NCBI RefSeq assembly: GCF_003852535.1 | Contig: NZ_QAJP01000008.1 | Location: forward strand, 68,013-132,012 | DNA from: Herminiimonas sp. KBW02 | GTDB taxonomy: Bacteria > Pseudomonadota > Gammaproteobacteria > Burkholderiales > Burkholderiaceae_D | Reading direction: 5' to 3' | DNA length: 64,000 nt | Shown: piece by piece, positions 8,878-18,428 of the stretch | Layout of the letters: each line of letters opens with the position of its first letter | Position numbering within the stretch: position 1 is the first letter of the stretch | Position numbers and translations under genes: made by a program | Notes under the pieces: model-generated | The model's database searches: none | Seen by the model: only the letters and a program-made list of their open reading frames with translations | Told to the model about the DNA's origin: nothing

Positions 8878-10017
8878 ATGCTGCCACGGGCCGATATCAC
8901 AGGTACCCGGCCCGTAATCTTGATCGAGGCAACCACGCCGGCAACGGCGTTGGGACAAGCCAAACAGGAATCACTAGACCGGCTCATCCAGCTTACGCTT
9001 GGCAAGGAATACCAGGCGCAAGTGTTGTCACGCCTGGCGGACGGTAACTTCCTCGTCAAGATCAACAATGCACCCGCCAGCATGGCGCTGCCACCCGGCA
9101 CCAAAGCCGGTGACACGGTCGACCTGACGCTGCTGGCAGTGCAGCCGCGCCCTACTTTCCTGCTTGGCAAACCCGATCCCGGCGCGACCACCTCGCTAAG
9201 TAATGCCGGCCGCCTGATCGGCAATATGCTGCAACTGGCACAGGAAGGCAGCATGCCGACTACGCTGGTTGGCAAGACCCCCCTACTGAACACGCCGGGT
9301 GCGCCGGCACCGCAAATAGCCGGCGCCTTGCAAAACGCGATTGCCTTCAGCGGACTTTTTTATGAATCACACGTCGCGCAGTGGGCACTCGGTGCACGCC
9401 CGGCGACAGACTTATTGCGTGAACCGCCAGCCAAACGCGTCGCTACCTCACTCCTCGGTACGCCGCAACCGGCCCCGGAACCGGAACCGGGGACCGGCGG
9501 CGATTTGAATCGCCTGGTCAACAATTTGCGCGGGCTGGTGACTGGTGAGCGCACCCAGCCGGCAGATGCACAAAAGGCGGCGGTGTCGGCACGCAGCGCA
9601 GACCTGCAGGAAGCGATTGCACCTATAAGCAGCAAACAACCCGAATTGGCGGGCACCGAAGCCGTCAAACTGATCAGCCTGCAACTCGATACGCTGGAAC
9701 AGCGACGCATCATGTGGCAAGGCGAACTATTCCCCGGGCAGCCGCTGGAATGGGAAATTTCGGACGAAACGCCACAAAAAGGCAAGGAGCAAGCCGAGCC
9801 GGAGCAGGTATGGAACAGCACAGTACGGTTTTCCTTGCCGACGCTGGGTGCGGTATCCGCATCCGTCAGGCTGGTGGGAGATAAAGTACAGATACAGGTG
9901 AATACGCCCAGCGCGGAAACCGCCAGCGCCCTGCGCACGCATGGCGAATCACTGGCGGACGCACTGGGTGCAGCAGGATCACCGCTGGAATCATTCCTGG
10001 TAAAACAAGGGGGATAA
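8878..10017 (+). CDS. FliK-like hook-length control domain protein (second copy)
   Basis: The 379-residue protein has a Pro/Ala-rich low-complexity middle and a C-terminal domain like that of FliK (Flg_hook): a compact beta fold around LPTLGAVSASVRLVGDKVQI followed by a helix SALRTHGESLADALG. The true fliK lies further along the locus, so this is a paralogue or a FliK-like partner. It is followed after 5 bases by an FlhB-C-terminal-like gene. FliK's C domain is known to bind FlhB's C domain, so the pair probably works together. The precise function is not known. Confidence 0.7.
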   Translation: MLPRADITGTRPVILIEATTPATALGQAKQESLDRLIQLTLGKEYQAQVLSRLADGNFLVKINNAPASMALPPGTKAGDTVDLTLLAVQPRPTFLLGKPDPGATTSLSNAGRLIGNMLQLAQEGSMPTTLVGKTPLLNTPGAPAPQIAGALQNAIAFSGLFYESHVAQWALGARPATDLLREPPAKRVATSLLGTPQPAPEPEPGTGGDLNRLVNNLRGLVTGERTQPADAQKAAVSARSADLQEAIAPISSKQPELAGTEAVKLISLQLDTLEQRRIMWQGELFPGQPLEWEISDETPQKGKEQAEPEQVWNSTVRFSLPTLGAVSASVRLVGDKVQIQVNTPSAETASALRTHGESLADALGAAGSPLESFLVKQGG

Positions 10018-10022
10018 GCAGG

Positions 10023-10310
10023 ATGGACAAGCCCACCCCACCCCAGCAAGCCGTCGCGCTTGCCTACCAGAGTAATGACTCGGCGCCACGCGTAGTAGCG
10101 AAGGGGCGCGGTGCAATTGCCGAACAAATCATAGAGCGCGCCAAAGAACATGGCGTCGCCATCCATGAGTCGAAAGAATTGGTGGCACTTTTATTGCAAG
10201 TCGAGCTGGATGAGCACATTCCGCCTGCCCTGTACCGGGCGGTGGCGGAGCTTCTGGCATGGTTATATCGCGTTGAGGCTGCCCAACAAGGCGGCGGCAA
10301 TGTATCATGA
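10023..10310 (+). CDS. FlhB C-terminal-domain-like protein without the NPTH site
   Basis: This 95-residue soluble protein matches the cytoplasmic domain of FlhB: AVALAYQ, then APRVVAKGRGAIAEQIIERA, a Val/Ile-rich strand and IPPALYRAVAELLAWLYRV. FlhB cleaves itself at Asn-Pro-Thr-His just before AVAL; here that spot reads TPPQQ, so self-cleavage is not possible. It lacks the FlhB membrane part. Free-standing proteins of this type exist in many bacteria and can partly replace cleaved FlhB-C in the substrate switch. It forms a two-gene unit with the FliK-like gene upstream. Confidence 0.85.
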   Translation: MDKPTPPQQAVALAYQSNDSAPRVVAKGRGAIAEQIIERAKEHGVAIHESKELVALLLQVELDEHIPPALYRAVAELLAWLYRVEAAQQGGGNVS

Positions 10311-10363
10311 TTAGTTGCAATTTTTAGTGCCGGTGAATTACCTACGGTTTTAAAGAAATAATA

Positions 10364-11122
10364 ATGACACTTGTAAGCGACCACGAAAATGACGACTTGA
10401 ACCCGTTCCGGGTTCGCTCGCGCCGGGAAGTTATTGCCCTGCTGCGCAGCATAGGCGAGCGCAATCAGTTGGTCAGGATGGTCATCAATCACGGTGCCGA
10501 CACGATTGTTACATCCATCCTCCACATCGACGAAACAAACGACACCGTACTGCTGGATTGCGCACCGACCGCCATCATGAACCAGCGTGTGCTGGACAGT
10601 AAGCGACTGTCGTTTGAAACCGTGCTCGAGAATATACGGATACTGTTTACCGCACCATCCGCTGAAGCCTGCATTTACGAAAACCTGCCGGCTTTCGTGA
10701 TTGAATTGCCGACCAGTGTGATCCGTTTGCAACGGCGCGAGTTTTATCGTGTGCCAACGCCGTTGACGGCACCTGTCTCCTGCATCGTGCCTTATACCAG
10801 GGAAGGCGTGACTACCGAAATCGCCACCACGCTGCACAACATCAGCGGCGGCGGGATTTCCATCGTCGATGAAAAGAAATTGCTGGGTACGGCCATCGGT
10901 CTTACTTATGATAATTGCAAGATTGATTTGCCGGGTAGCGGTGTGATCAGCGTTTCGCTGCAAGTTCGCAATGTGCTGGAACTGACGCTGACCAATGGTA
11001 AAAGCATCAATCGTCTGGGTTGCGAATTTATCCGCCCATCCAACGGCACCCTCGCCGTCGTACAAAAGTACATCACCAAGATCGAACGTGAGCAAAATGC
11101 TAAGGCGACCGGGCTCGGTTAA
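10364..11122 (+). CDS. ycgR: Flagellar brake protein YcgR, cyclic di-GMP receptor
   Basis: YcgR binds cyclic di-GMP and acts at the flagellar motor to slow swimming. The 252-residue protein has an N-terminal YcgR domain (about 15-115) and a C-terminal PilZ domain (about 120-240). Both PilZ binding motifs are intact: RxxxR at R125-R129 (RREFYRV) and N159-x-S161-x-x-G164 (NISGGG). It is the last forward gene of the filament block, about 50 bases after the FlhB-like gene, and faces fliE tail to tail. With the diguanylate cyclase before fliC it suggests local cyclic di-GMP control of motility. Confidence 0.93.
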   Translation: MTLVSDHENDDLNPFRVRSRREVIALLRSIGERNQLVRMVINHGADTIVTSILHIDETNDTVLLDCAPTAIMNQRVLDSKRLSFETVLENIRILFTAPSAEACIYENLPAFVIELPTSVIRLQRREFYRVPTPLTAPVSCIVPYTREGVTTEIATTLHNISGGGISIVDEKKLLGTAIGLTYDNCKIDLPGSGVISVSLQVRNVLELTLTNGKSINRLGCEFIRPSNGTLAVVQKYITKIEREQNAKATGLG

Positions 11123-11175
11123 ACCCGGATCGGCCCTGGTACTGAAGTAAATACGGAACGGGATACTGCAGGAAG

Positions 11176-11196
11176 GATGCCGCGCAATGCGGCATC
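11176..11196. terminator. Hairpin between convergent ycgR and fliE
   Basis: A perfect 8-base stem GATGCCGC/GCGGCATC with a 5-base loop lies in the gap between the two facing genes. There is no T run on either side, so terminator function is tentative. Confidence 0.45.
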
Positions 11197-11247
11197 TGTA
11201 GACAAGGTGTGCTGAAGGAAGATTGCGAAAGGCTTTTCAGCCCCGCC

Positions 11248-11613
11248 CTAAACCTGCATATTCATCATTTCCTGGTAGGCGGACACCAGCTTGTTGCGTA
11301 CCTGCACCGTAGCCTGGAATGAAATACTCGCCTTTTGCATAGAAACCATCACATCTGACAGATTGACGGTGTCATCTCCCATCGAAAACTTCTCGCCCAT
11401 TTGATTGGCAGTGCTCTGCGCACTGGCGACGTTATCGAGCGACGCCTTCAGCGCCTGCGAAAAGTCGGCACGGGTTGCCGTCTTTTCCGGTTGTGCCATA
11501 CCGCCCAGCGGATTAACGCTAGGCTGGGAGCGCGCCGCAGCTGCTCTGAGCTGTGCGACCATTGCATCTATCGCGCTTGAATCAATTCCACCGACTTTCA
11601 TCATTCTCTCCAT
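11248..11613 (-). CDS. fliE: Flagellar hook-basal body protein FliE
   Basis: FliE joins the MS ring to the proximal rod and is the first rod-type substrate of the export gate. The C terminus is typical: VNLSDVMVSMQKASISFQ followed by VQVRNKLVSAYQEMMNM. I put the start at the ATG at 11613, but ATGs at 11604 or 11601 (MKVGGIDSS), which follow GGAGAG, may be used instead; a GTG at 11631 is also open. It is transcribed away from fliF and alone, whereas in many genomes fliE is the first gene of that operon. Confidence 0.93.
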   Translation of the reverse strand: MERMMKVGGIDSSAIDAMVAQLRAAAARSQPSVNPLGGMAQPEKTATRADFSQALKASLDNVASAQSTANQMGEKFSMGDDTVNLSDVMVSMQKASISFQATVQVRNKLVSAYQEMMNMQV

Positions 11614-11780
11614 CTTGTTGCTTGCAAGCACTATAATTGCCTAAGCTGATCTTGATCTGTTGCCCACAAGGGTGTTCAAACTACCTCGACAAGTTATCAC
11701 GCACCCTGATTTGGATCGGGCTGATAAGCCATAGAAATATTGCTCTATTCCAAAGATTGAAATTCCCCGCAAGCCCGACA

Positions 11781-11807
11781 ATTCAAGCTACGGAAAAAAG
11801 CTTGAAT
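11781..11807. repeat. Perfect inverted repeat in the fliE-fliF divergent promoter region
   Basis: ATTCAAGCT and AGCTTGAAT form a perfect 9-base inverted repeat with a 9-base A-rich spacer, 61 bases before fliF. Both genes must be transcribed outward from this 254-base gap. It may be an operator for a dimeric regulator; it lacks a T run and does not look like a terminator. I recognise no clear sigma-28 or FlhDC site here. Confidence 0.4.
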
Positions 11808-11867
11808 AGCGAGAACAGCGATGAATACACCAATCCGATTTGACGATAGCCACGCAGGAGCACAATC

Positions 11868-13622
11868 ATGGCAGTAGTCGTAGCAGGCGAAGGCGGTCTG
11901 CCACCTGGCGTTCCCGCCGAGGCAAACGCCAGCCCTAATATGCAGAACTCCTTCATGGATCTGGCGAAATCACCGAACGGACGCAAAGTCATGCTGATGT
12001 TGGGTAGCGCAGCCGTGATCGCCGTCATGATCGCACTGGTGCTGTGGAGCCAAAAGCCGGAATACAAGGTGCTTTTCTCCAATTTCTCGGATCGCGACGG
12101 CGGCGCCATCATGTCGTCACTGCAAGCATCCAACGTTCCTTATAAATTCGCCGAAGGCGGCGGCGCCATCCTGGTCCCGGCCGATAAAGTTCACGAAATC
12201 CGTTTGAAACTGGCTGCTGAAGGCTTGCCTAAAGGCGGCGGCGTCGGCTTCGAGTTGATGGAAAACCAAAAGCTGGGTGTTTCCCAATTCCTCGAACAGG
12301 TCAACTTCCAGCGTGCACTGGAAGGCGAACTGGCCCGCTCTATCCAGTCCGTAGGTGCAGTACAGGCCGCACGTGTTCATCTGGCGATGCCGAAAGCATC
12401 GGTCTTCGTCCGTGACCAGCAAAAACCAACCGCTTCCGTCTTGCTTAACCTGCGTCAGGGTCGCGCCCTCGATCAGCAACAAGTCAGCGCCATCGTCCAC
12501 CTGGTCGCCAGCAGCGTGCCTGAGTTGTCGCCGAAAAACGTCACCATCGTCGACCAATCCGGCAACCTGCTGTCAGAAACCAACAAACCTGCTGGTTCCA
12601 ACACGCTGGATCCTTCGCAACTGAAATATGTGCAGGAACTGCAGCAAAGCATCACCAAACGCATCGAATCGATCATTACACCTATCGTCGGTGCGAATAA
12701 TATCCGTGCGGAAGCCACTGCAGATGTCGATTTCTCTACCAGCGAACAAGCTGCAGAAATCTACAAACCGAATCAGATAGCGAACAGCGCCACCGTACGC
12801 AGCTTGCAAACCAGCGAATCCCGCGGCAACGGTAATGGCGCTTCCGGTGTGCCGGGTGCATTGACGAATCAGCCTGCACCCAACGCTACCGCACCATTGA
12901 CGGCACCACCGCTGGCTGCAGACGGCACGCCATCGACTGCAACCAATCCACCAGCTCCCGGCACACCTGCCGCAGCGGCGGCTGCAGCGGCCGCCACTGC
13001 AGCAGCGAATTCGCAGCCGACACAGAAAGACACGACCACCAACTTCGAAGTGGATAAAACCGTCCGCTACGTACAGCAACCTATGGGTGGCCTGAAACGT
13101 CTGTCGGTCGCAGTCGTCGTCAACTACAAACGCGTGGTGGCAAAAGACGGCAAAGTCACTATTGCCCCGCTGAGCGAAACAGAGAAGAACCAGATCACCG
13201 ACCTCGTCAAAGAGGCGATGGGTTACAACAAAGACCGTGGCGATACGCTGAACGTCGTCAACAGCCCGTTCGCCGGCGTGGAAAAAGACGAAATCGTCCA
13301 GCCACCACTGTGGGAACGTCCGGAAGTCATCGAGATGGCAATCCAGGCAGCCAAGTATCTGGCGATCGGCATCATTCTCTTCATGCTCTATCGCAAAATG
13401 TTGAAGCCTATGCTCAACAAGCTGAATCCGCCGCCACCGGAACCGCTGTCGCTGGAAGATGAAACTGCAGCAGCGGTGGAAAAAATGCATCTGGAAGAAG
13501 ATGGCAAACCGATGGGCATACAAAATACGTATCAACAGAATCTGGAAGCGGCCAAAGAGCTGGCCAGAAAAGATCCTAAAGTCGTCGCAAACATTGTGAA
13601 ATCGTGGGTGGGAAATGATTGA
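11868..13622 (+). CDS. fliF: Flagellar MS-ring protein FliF
   Basis: FliF forms the inner-membrane ring on which the flagellum is built. The 584-residue protein has an N-terminal membrane helix (about 44-66, VMLMLGSAAVIAVMIALVLW), the ring-building motifs in LLFSNFSDRDGG and PKASVFVRDQQKPTASVLL, and a second membrane helix near residues 495-515 (YLAIGIILFMLYRKML). The tail KELARKDPKVVANIVKSWV is the FliG-binding segment. A Pro/Ala-rich linker with a run of alanines lies at about 345-385, in the known variable region. AGGAG precedes the ATG. It overlaps fliG by 8 bases. Confidence 0.98.
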   Translation: MAVVVAGEGGLPPGVPAEANASPNMQNSFMDLAKSPNGRKVMLMLGSAAVIAVMIALVLWSQKPEYKVLFSNFSDRDGGAIMSSLQASNVPYKFAEGGGAILVPADKVHEIRLKLAAEGLPKGGGVGFELMENQKLGVSQFLEQVNFQRALEGELARSIQSVGAVQAARVHLAMPKASVFVRDQQKPTASVLLNLRQGRALDQQQVSAIVHLVASSVPELSPKNVTIVDQSGNLLSETNKPAGSNTLDPSQLKYVQELQQSITKRIESIITPIVGANNIRAEATADVDFSTSEQAAEIYKPNQIANSATVRSLQTSESRGNGNGASGVPGALTNQPAPNATAPLTAPPLAADGTPSTATNPPAPGTPAAAAAAAAATAAANSQPTQKDTTTNFEVDKTVRYVQQPMGGLKRLSVAVVVNYKRVVAKDGKVTIAPLSETEKNQITDLVKEAMGYNKDRGDTLNVVNSPFAGVEKDEIVQPPLWERPEVIEMAIQAAKYLAIGIILFMLYRKMLKPMLNKLNPPPPEPLSLEDETAAAVEKMHLEEDGKPMGIQNTYQQNLEAAKELARKDPKVVANIVKSWVGND

Positions 13623-14610
13623 TAACGGCGTACATAAAGGTGCCATCCTGATGCTCGCACTCGGTGCTGATGAAGCCGCCGAAGTGATGAAGTACCTGGG
13701 TCCGCGCGAAGTGCAAAAACTGGGCGCAGCCATGTCCACGATGAAAGCGATCCAGAGCGAAGAACTGGTTTCGGTGCTCAGTGAATTCCGTGCTGAAACC
13801 GAGAAAAACACCTCGCTCGGCCTGGATTCCGACGACTACATTCGCGACGTACTGACCAAGGCATTGGGCGATGACAAAGCCGCTTCCCTGCTCAACCGCA
13901 TCCTCGGTGCACGCGATGCCAGCGGCATCGAAAGCCTGAAGTGGATGGATGGCCAATCGGTCGCCGACCTGGTGCGCAACGAACATCCGCAAATCATTGC
14001 AACCATCCTGGTTCACCTTGAGCGTGACCAGGCATGTGAAGTGCTGGAACGCTTTACCGAGCGTCTGCGCAACGACGTCGTCTTGCGTATTGCGACACTG
14101 GACGGCGTGCAGCCAGCCGCTTTGCGCGAACTCAATGAAGTGCTGACCAAGCTGCTGACCGGTAATGAAAACCTGAAGAAAAAACCGATGGGCGGCGTAC
14201 GCGCTGCAGCGGAAATCCTCAACTTCTTCAGCGGCGAAAACGAAATATCCGTCATGGCCAATCTGAAAAGCTATGACAACGACATGGCGCAAAAAATCAT
14301 GGATGAGATGTTCGTCTTCGACAACATCATGGACATCGAAGATCGTGGCATCCAGTTGCTGTTGCGCGAAGTCCAGTCCGAATCGCTGATCGTTGCCCTC
14401 AAAGGCGCGACACCGGAACTGCGCGAGAAATTCTTCAAGAATATGTCGCAACGTGCGGGTGAAATGATGCGCGAAGATCTGGAATCCAAAGGTCCGGTGC
14501 GTCTGTCCGAAGTCGAAACCAATCAAAAAGAAATCCTGCAAATCATCCGTCGCCTGGCTGATGAAGGTCAGCTGACGCTGGGCGGCAAAGCGGAAGATGC
14601 TTATGTCTAA
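13615..14610 (+). CDS. fliG: Flagellar motor switch protein FliG
   Basis: FliG is the C-ring component that contacts the stator and converts ion flow into torque. The 331-residue protein shows the N-terminal FliF-binding domain, the middle domain with the EHPQ motif (NEHPQIIATILVHL), and the C-terminal torque helix with charged residues (IQLLLREVQSESLIVALKGA). Its length matches the family. The start lies inside the end of fliF, and the last bases overlap fliH, which indicates coupled translation in fliFGHIJK. Confidence 0.98.
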   Translation: MIDNGVHKGAILMLALGADEAAEVMKYLGPREVQKLGAAMSTMKAIQSEELVSVLSEFRAETEKNTSLGLDSDDYIRDVLTKALGDDKAASLLNRILGARDASGIESLKWMDGQSVADLVRNEHPQIIATILVHLERDQACEVLERFTERLRNDVVLRIATLDGVQPAALRELNEVLTKLLTGNENLKKKPMGGVRAAAEILNFFSGENEISVMANLKSYDNDMAQKIMDEMFVFDNIMDIEDRGIQLLLREVQSESLIVALKGATPELREKFFKNMSQRAGEMMREDLESKGPVRLSEVETNQKEILQIIRRLADEGQLTLGGKAEDAYV

Positions 14611-15301
14611 CGTCATCCCGAAAGAGCGCCAGTCGGCTTACCAACGCTGGGAAATGACTTCGTTCAACGAAGTAAAGCCCAGCACCAAGGCAGAACCGTT
14701 CAGGGATCATGCCGCCGAGCTGGCAGCCGCCAATGCAGCTGCCGCCGCCCACACTGCGAATATCGCGGCGATGGCCGAGCAAATTGAAAATGCACGTGCA
14801 CAAGCTCATGCGGAAGGCTATGCCGCCGGGATGGAAGAAGGCCGCAATGCCGGCCTGGCCGAAGGTCGGGCGCAGGCGGCGCAGGAAAAGCAAACCTTGC
14901 TGGATATTGCCGACACCTTTGGTACCGAAGTAGCACAGGCCAATGAATTGATCGCCAGCGATATGCTGGATCTGGCACTCGATCTGGCTAAAGCGATGCT
15001 GAAAACTGCGCTCAATGTGCGCCCGGAACTCATCATTCCGCTGGTACGTGAAGCCATCCATTACCTGCCGACCTTGCAACAACCTGCGATGCTGCATTTG
15101 CATCCGGACGACGCCGCTATCATCGCCAGCCACCTCGGTGATGAACTGAGCAGCGCCGCCTGGCGCGTAGTCGAAGATCCGCATATGGATAGAGGCAGCT
15201 GCCGCGTCGAAACCGTCACCAACCAGATCGACGCCACCACCACCACCCGCTGGCAACGCATCGCCGCGGCCCTCGGCAAAGAATCTGACTGGCTGATCTG
15301 A
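14603..15301 (+). CDS. fliH: Flagellar export ATPase regulator FliH
   Basis: FliH is the peripheral stalk that links the FliI ATPase to the C-ring. The protein has a Glu/Ala-rich helix with the family's repeated GxxxG pattern ([20 protein letters not shown] at about 70-90) and a C-terminal vacuolar-ATPase-E-like domain. I take the ATG at 14603, since GGAAG precedes it at good spacing; an in-frame ATG at 14597 is the alternative. Its stop codon overlaps the fliI start as TGATG. Confidence 0.95.
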   Translation: MSNVIPKERQSAYQRWEMTSFNEVKPSTKAEPFRDHAAELAAANAAAAAHTANIAAMAEQIENARAQAHAEGYAAGMEEGRNAGLAEGRAQAAQEKQTLLDIADTFGTEVAQANELIASDMLDLALDLAKAMLKTALNVRPELIIPLVREAIHYLPTLQQPAMLHLHPDDAAIIASHLGDELSSAAWRVVEDPHMDRGSCRVETVTNQIDATTTTRWQRIAAALGKESDWLI

Positions 15302-16704
15302 TGCTGACCGATCATCCCAACAGTGGTCGCTGGCAAGCCTATCTGCGCGATTGCCGCATGCTGCTGGACATCGCCGAACCGATGCAGGTATCCGGCCGCA
15401 TCACCCGCGTCGCCGGTCTGGTCATGGAAGCCGTCGGCCTCAAACTTGCAGTCGGCAGCGCCTGTACAGTGCCGCTCGCAAACGGCGCGCGCATAGAAGC
15501 CGAAGTCGTCGGTTTTGAAAATGACCGTTTGTTCCTGATGCCGCAAAGCGATGTTGAAGGCATCGTTCCCGGTACCCGTGTGTATCCGGTCGAAGTGGTG
15601 CAATCGCTGCCGCGTCCTGGCGCCGTTACGCATCCACGCCGCCGCCCGAGTGACCGTGGCCGCCATCTGCCGGTCGGCATCGAACTCCTGGGCCGTGTGC
15701 TGGATGGCGCCGGTCGCCCGCTGGACAGCCTCGGGCCGCTGAACGCGCTCCATGCCGCACCACTGAATGTACGTGCCGCCAATCCTCTGTCACGTGCGCC
15801 GATTACCGATGTGCTGGACGTCGGCGTGCGCGCCATCAACAGCATGCTGACGGTAGGCCGTGGCCAGCGTATGGGCCTGTTCGCAGGCTCCGGCGTCGGT
15901 AAGAGTGTCTTGCTCGGCATGATGGCGCGCTACACCACCGCCGACGTGATCGTGGTCGGCCTGATCGGCGAACGGGGTCGTGAGGTCAAAGAATTCATTG
16001 AACAAATCCTGGGGGCGGAAGGCCTGGCGCGTTCGGTCGTAGTCGCGGCCCCGGCTGATACGCCACCGCTGATGCGCCTGCAAGGTGCGGCTTACGCCAC
16101 CGCCATCGCCGAACACTTCCGTGATGAAGGCAAGGATGTCTTGCTGATTATGGACTCGCTGACCCGTTACGCAATGGCGCAACGTGAAATTGCGCTGGCC
16201 ATCGGTGAGCCTCCGGCCACCAAGGGTTACCCACCTTCGGTCTTTGCCAAACTGCCGGCGCTGGTCGAACGCGCCGGTAACGGCAAGGAAGGCGGCGGCT
16301 CAATCACGGCGTTCTACACCGTACTGACCGAGGGCGACGATCAACAGGATCCGATTGCCGATTCTGCCCGCGCCATCCTGGACGGCCATATCGTGCTGAA
16401 CCGTTCACTGGCCGAAGCCGGCCACTATCCGGCGATCGACATCGAACAATCGATCAGCCGTGCGATGCATAACATCACCACGCCCGAACATCAGAAACAG
16501 ACACGCAAGCTAAAACAGCTGACTTCGCGTTATCAACGCAATCGTGACTTGATCAGCGTGGGCGCTTATAGTGCAGGTTCCGACCCTGTGCTGGATGAGG
16601 CAATTGCCCTGAACTCGAAAATAGAGTCATTTTTGCAACAGGATATTACCGAACGGTGCGGCATAAACGAGAGCTTGGGGCAACTTGCCTCGCTATTCGA
16701 CTGA
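15301..16704 (+). CDS. fliI: Flagellum-specific export ATPase FliI
   Basis: FliI is the hexameric ATPase of the flagellar type III export apparatus, related to the F1 beta subunit. The 467-residue protein has the Walker A motif at 196-202 (GSGVGKS, Lys201), the Walker B region [17 protein letters not shown], and the family stretch [18 protein letters not shown]. Length and motif order are standard. The ATG overlaps the fliH stop by one base. fliJ follows after 36 bases. Confidence 0.98.
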   Translation: MLTDHPNSGRWQAYLRDCRMLLDIAEPMQVSGRITRVAGLVMEAVGLKLAVGSACTVPLANGARIEAEVVGFENDRLFLMPQSDVEGIVPGTRVYPVEVVQSLPRPGAVTHPRRRPSDRGRHLPVGIELLGRVLDGAGRPLDSLGPLNALHAAPLNVRAANPLSRAPITDVLDVGVRAINSMLTVGRGQRMGLFAGSGVGKSVLLGMMARYTTADVIVVGLIGERGREVKEFIEQILGAEGLARSVVVAAPADTPPLMRLQGAAYATAIAEHFRDEGKDVLLIMDSLTRYAMAQREIALAIGEPPATKGYPPSVFAKLPALVERAGNGKEGGGSITAFYTVLTEGDDQQDPIADSARAILDGHIVLNRSLAEAGHYPAIDIEQSISRAMHNITTPEHQKQTRKLKQLTSRYQRNRDLISVGAYSAGSDPVLDEAIALNSKIESFLQQDITERCGINESLGQLASLFD

Positions 16705-16740
16705 TTGCCGCAACCCTGCAAAAAATATAATTAGTCACAA

Positions 16741-17181
16741 ATGGCGACATCTACTGCATTAGACACATTGATCGAACTGGCGACCAAGGAAACTGACGAG
16801 GCCGCCAAACGCCTTGGAAAATGCATGAAGACGGCCGAAGAAAGCGAACAAAAACTGGCCTTGCTGGTGCAATACCGCGATGACTACGCGGCGCGTTTCC
16901 AGCAAAACCTGAGCACTGGTTTAAGTGCGCTCGGCTACCAGAATTACCAGCTCTTCCTCGGCAAGCTGGAACAGGCAATCAGCAGTCAGCAATTGGTAGT
17001 ACGCGACGCCCATCTGCGTGTAGGACGCGAACGTTCAGCCTGGCAAGCCAGCGAACGCAAACGCATGTCCTACGGCACGTTGGCCAATCGCGCAGAGAAA
17101 GCCCGGCAATTGCAAGAAAACAAACGCGACCAGAAGCAAACTGACGAACACGCGGCAAGAGCCCTGCTCTACAAACGATAA
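16741..17181 (+). CDS. fliJ: Flagellar export protein FliJ
   Basis: FliJ is a small coiled-coil protein that sits in the FliI ring like the gamma stalk of F1 and helps engage FlhA. The 146-residue product is almost wholly helical and charged, with long heptad patterns (EESEQKLALLVQYRDDYAAR and, near the end, ANRAEKARQLQENKRDQKQ). Sequence conservation in this family is low, and the call rests on size, coiled-coil nature and position between fliI and fliK. No strong ribosome site is seen before the ATG, so it may depend on fliI translation. Confidence 0.92.
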   Translation: MATSTALDTLIELATKETDEAAKRLGKCMKTAEESEQKLALLVQYRDDYAARFQQNLSTGLSALGYQNYQLFLGKLEQAISSQQLVVRDAHLRVGRERSAWQASERKRMSYGTLANRAEKARQLQENKRDQKQTDEHAARALLYKR

Positions 17182-17204
17182 ACGATCTAGACGGACGCAT
17201 AACG

Positions 17205-18389
17205 ATGAACACTACAGCAGTCAACAGCCCACTCACCGTATTGCAGGCACCGGTACCCGGCAGCAAACCGGACAGCGCGCCCAGCGCTGACGCAGGATCA
17301 TTCAATCAAGTGTTGTCGCGCGAAATGTCCAATCGGGGCAATACCACCAATAACGCCAGCGAAGCGAGCAAGAATCCGGGCAAGGATACATCGGCCAATC
17401 AGGGCGACAAGACCAAAACCGATACCGGCCCGACCACTGAAGCTGCCAAGCCTGCGGAAGACGGCAAAGTCGCCGCACCGGAAACCAAAACTGAAGATCT
17501 CGATAACGAACCCGTCACCGTATCGGCAGAATTGCTGGCCTTCGTCGCGGCGCTGACGCAAGCCAATACTGCAACGGTCGCAAGCACCGCACCTGCGGCC
17601 AGCGCGGATGCCGAACTCGGCGTCTCGGTCAAAAGCGACACTGAAGTCGATAGCGCAGTCGATACCAAACTGAATGGCAACCTGCTGACCGCCGCGGCCG
17701 ATAGCGAAAAAGAAGCCATCGGCAAGAAATCCGACTTTGTGGCGGCACTGGATAAAGCCAGCAAAGGCGGTGCAGATGCCAAAAACACACCTGCTGCCGC
17801 AGCCACCCCGGCCAAAACCGAAATCGACCTCGCTACTGCCATCACCCAGGGTGCGAAGGCACTGGAACCGGCTACTGTCAGCAATCCGCAAAACGTGGCA
17901 GCCGTCACCGCTGCCGCCTTGCAGCAGTTAAACGATGCGCAAGGTCCGCAATCCAACAAGATCGCACCGCAAGTCGGCAACCCCGGCTGGGATCAGGCTA
18001 TCGGCCAGAAAGTCTTGTGGATGGTGCAAGGCGCACAGCAAAGCGCCACCCTGACCCTGAATCCGCCCGACCTCGGCCCTATGCAGGTAACGGTACACGT
18101 CAATAATAATCAGGCAACCGCCAACTTCACCGCACATCAGCCTGAGGTACGGCATGCGCTGGAAGCAGCGATGCCGCGCCTGCGCGAGATGCTCAATGAT
18201 GCAGGTATCCAGCTGGGCCAATCAAATGTCAGCGCCGGCACGCCGAATCAACAGGGTGGCTTTGGCGAACAACGTCAAAGCAGCGGCACGCGCCAGTCGA
18301 ATCAGATTGATATCGCGGATGCTGCAGTCCACGTCAGCCATGTTCCGACGCCGGCCAGCAGCAACGGCCTGGTCGATACCTTTGCCTGA
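17205..18389 (+). CDS. fliK: Flagellar hook-length control protein FliK
   Basis: FliK measures hook length while being exported and then switches the gate to filament substrates. The 394-residue protein has a long low-complexity Ala/Thr/Asp-rich N-terminal ruler region and a conserved C-terminal Flg_hook domain at about 265-345 (ATLTLNPPDLGPMQVTVHV, then EVRHALEAAMPRLREML), followed by a Gln/Ser-rich tail. It is the last gene of fliFGHIJK. A FliK-like paralogue lies near the filament genes. Confidence 0.96.
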   Translation: MNTTAVNSPLTVLQAPVPGSKPDSAPSADAGSFNQVLSREMSNRGNTTNNASEASKNPGKDTSANQGDKTKTDTGPTTEAAKPAEDGKVAAPETKTEDLDNEPVTVSAELLAFVAALTQANTATVASTAPAASADAELGVSVKSDTEVDSAVDTKLNGNLLTAAADSEKEAIGKKSDFVAALDKASKGGADAKNTPAAAATPAKTEIDLATAITQGAKALEPATVSNPQNVAAVTAAALQQLNDAQGPQSNKIAPQVGNPGWDQAIGQKVLWMVQGAQQSATLTLNPPDLGPMQVTVHVNNNQATANFTAHQPEVRHALEAAMPRLREMLNDAGIQLGQSNVSAGTPNQQGGFGEQRQSSGTRQSNQIDIADAAVHVSHVPTPASSNGLVDTFA

Positions 18390-18401
18390 TCCCGGGCCAG
18401 C

Positions 18402-18428
18402 CAGGGGATGCACCACACACATCCCCTG
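18402..18428 (+). terminator. Hairpin after fliK
   Basis: A perfect 9-base stem CAGGGGATG/CATCCCCTG with a 9-base loop begins 12 bases after the fliK stop. It is not followed by a T run, so termination may be partial. Confidence 0.5.

Noticed and set aside
12573-13811. 412-residue reverse open frame across fliF and fliG
   Set aside because: It is antisense to two well-supported flagellar genes and rich in Cys, Arg and Phe, typical of a shadow frame.
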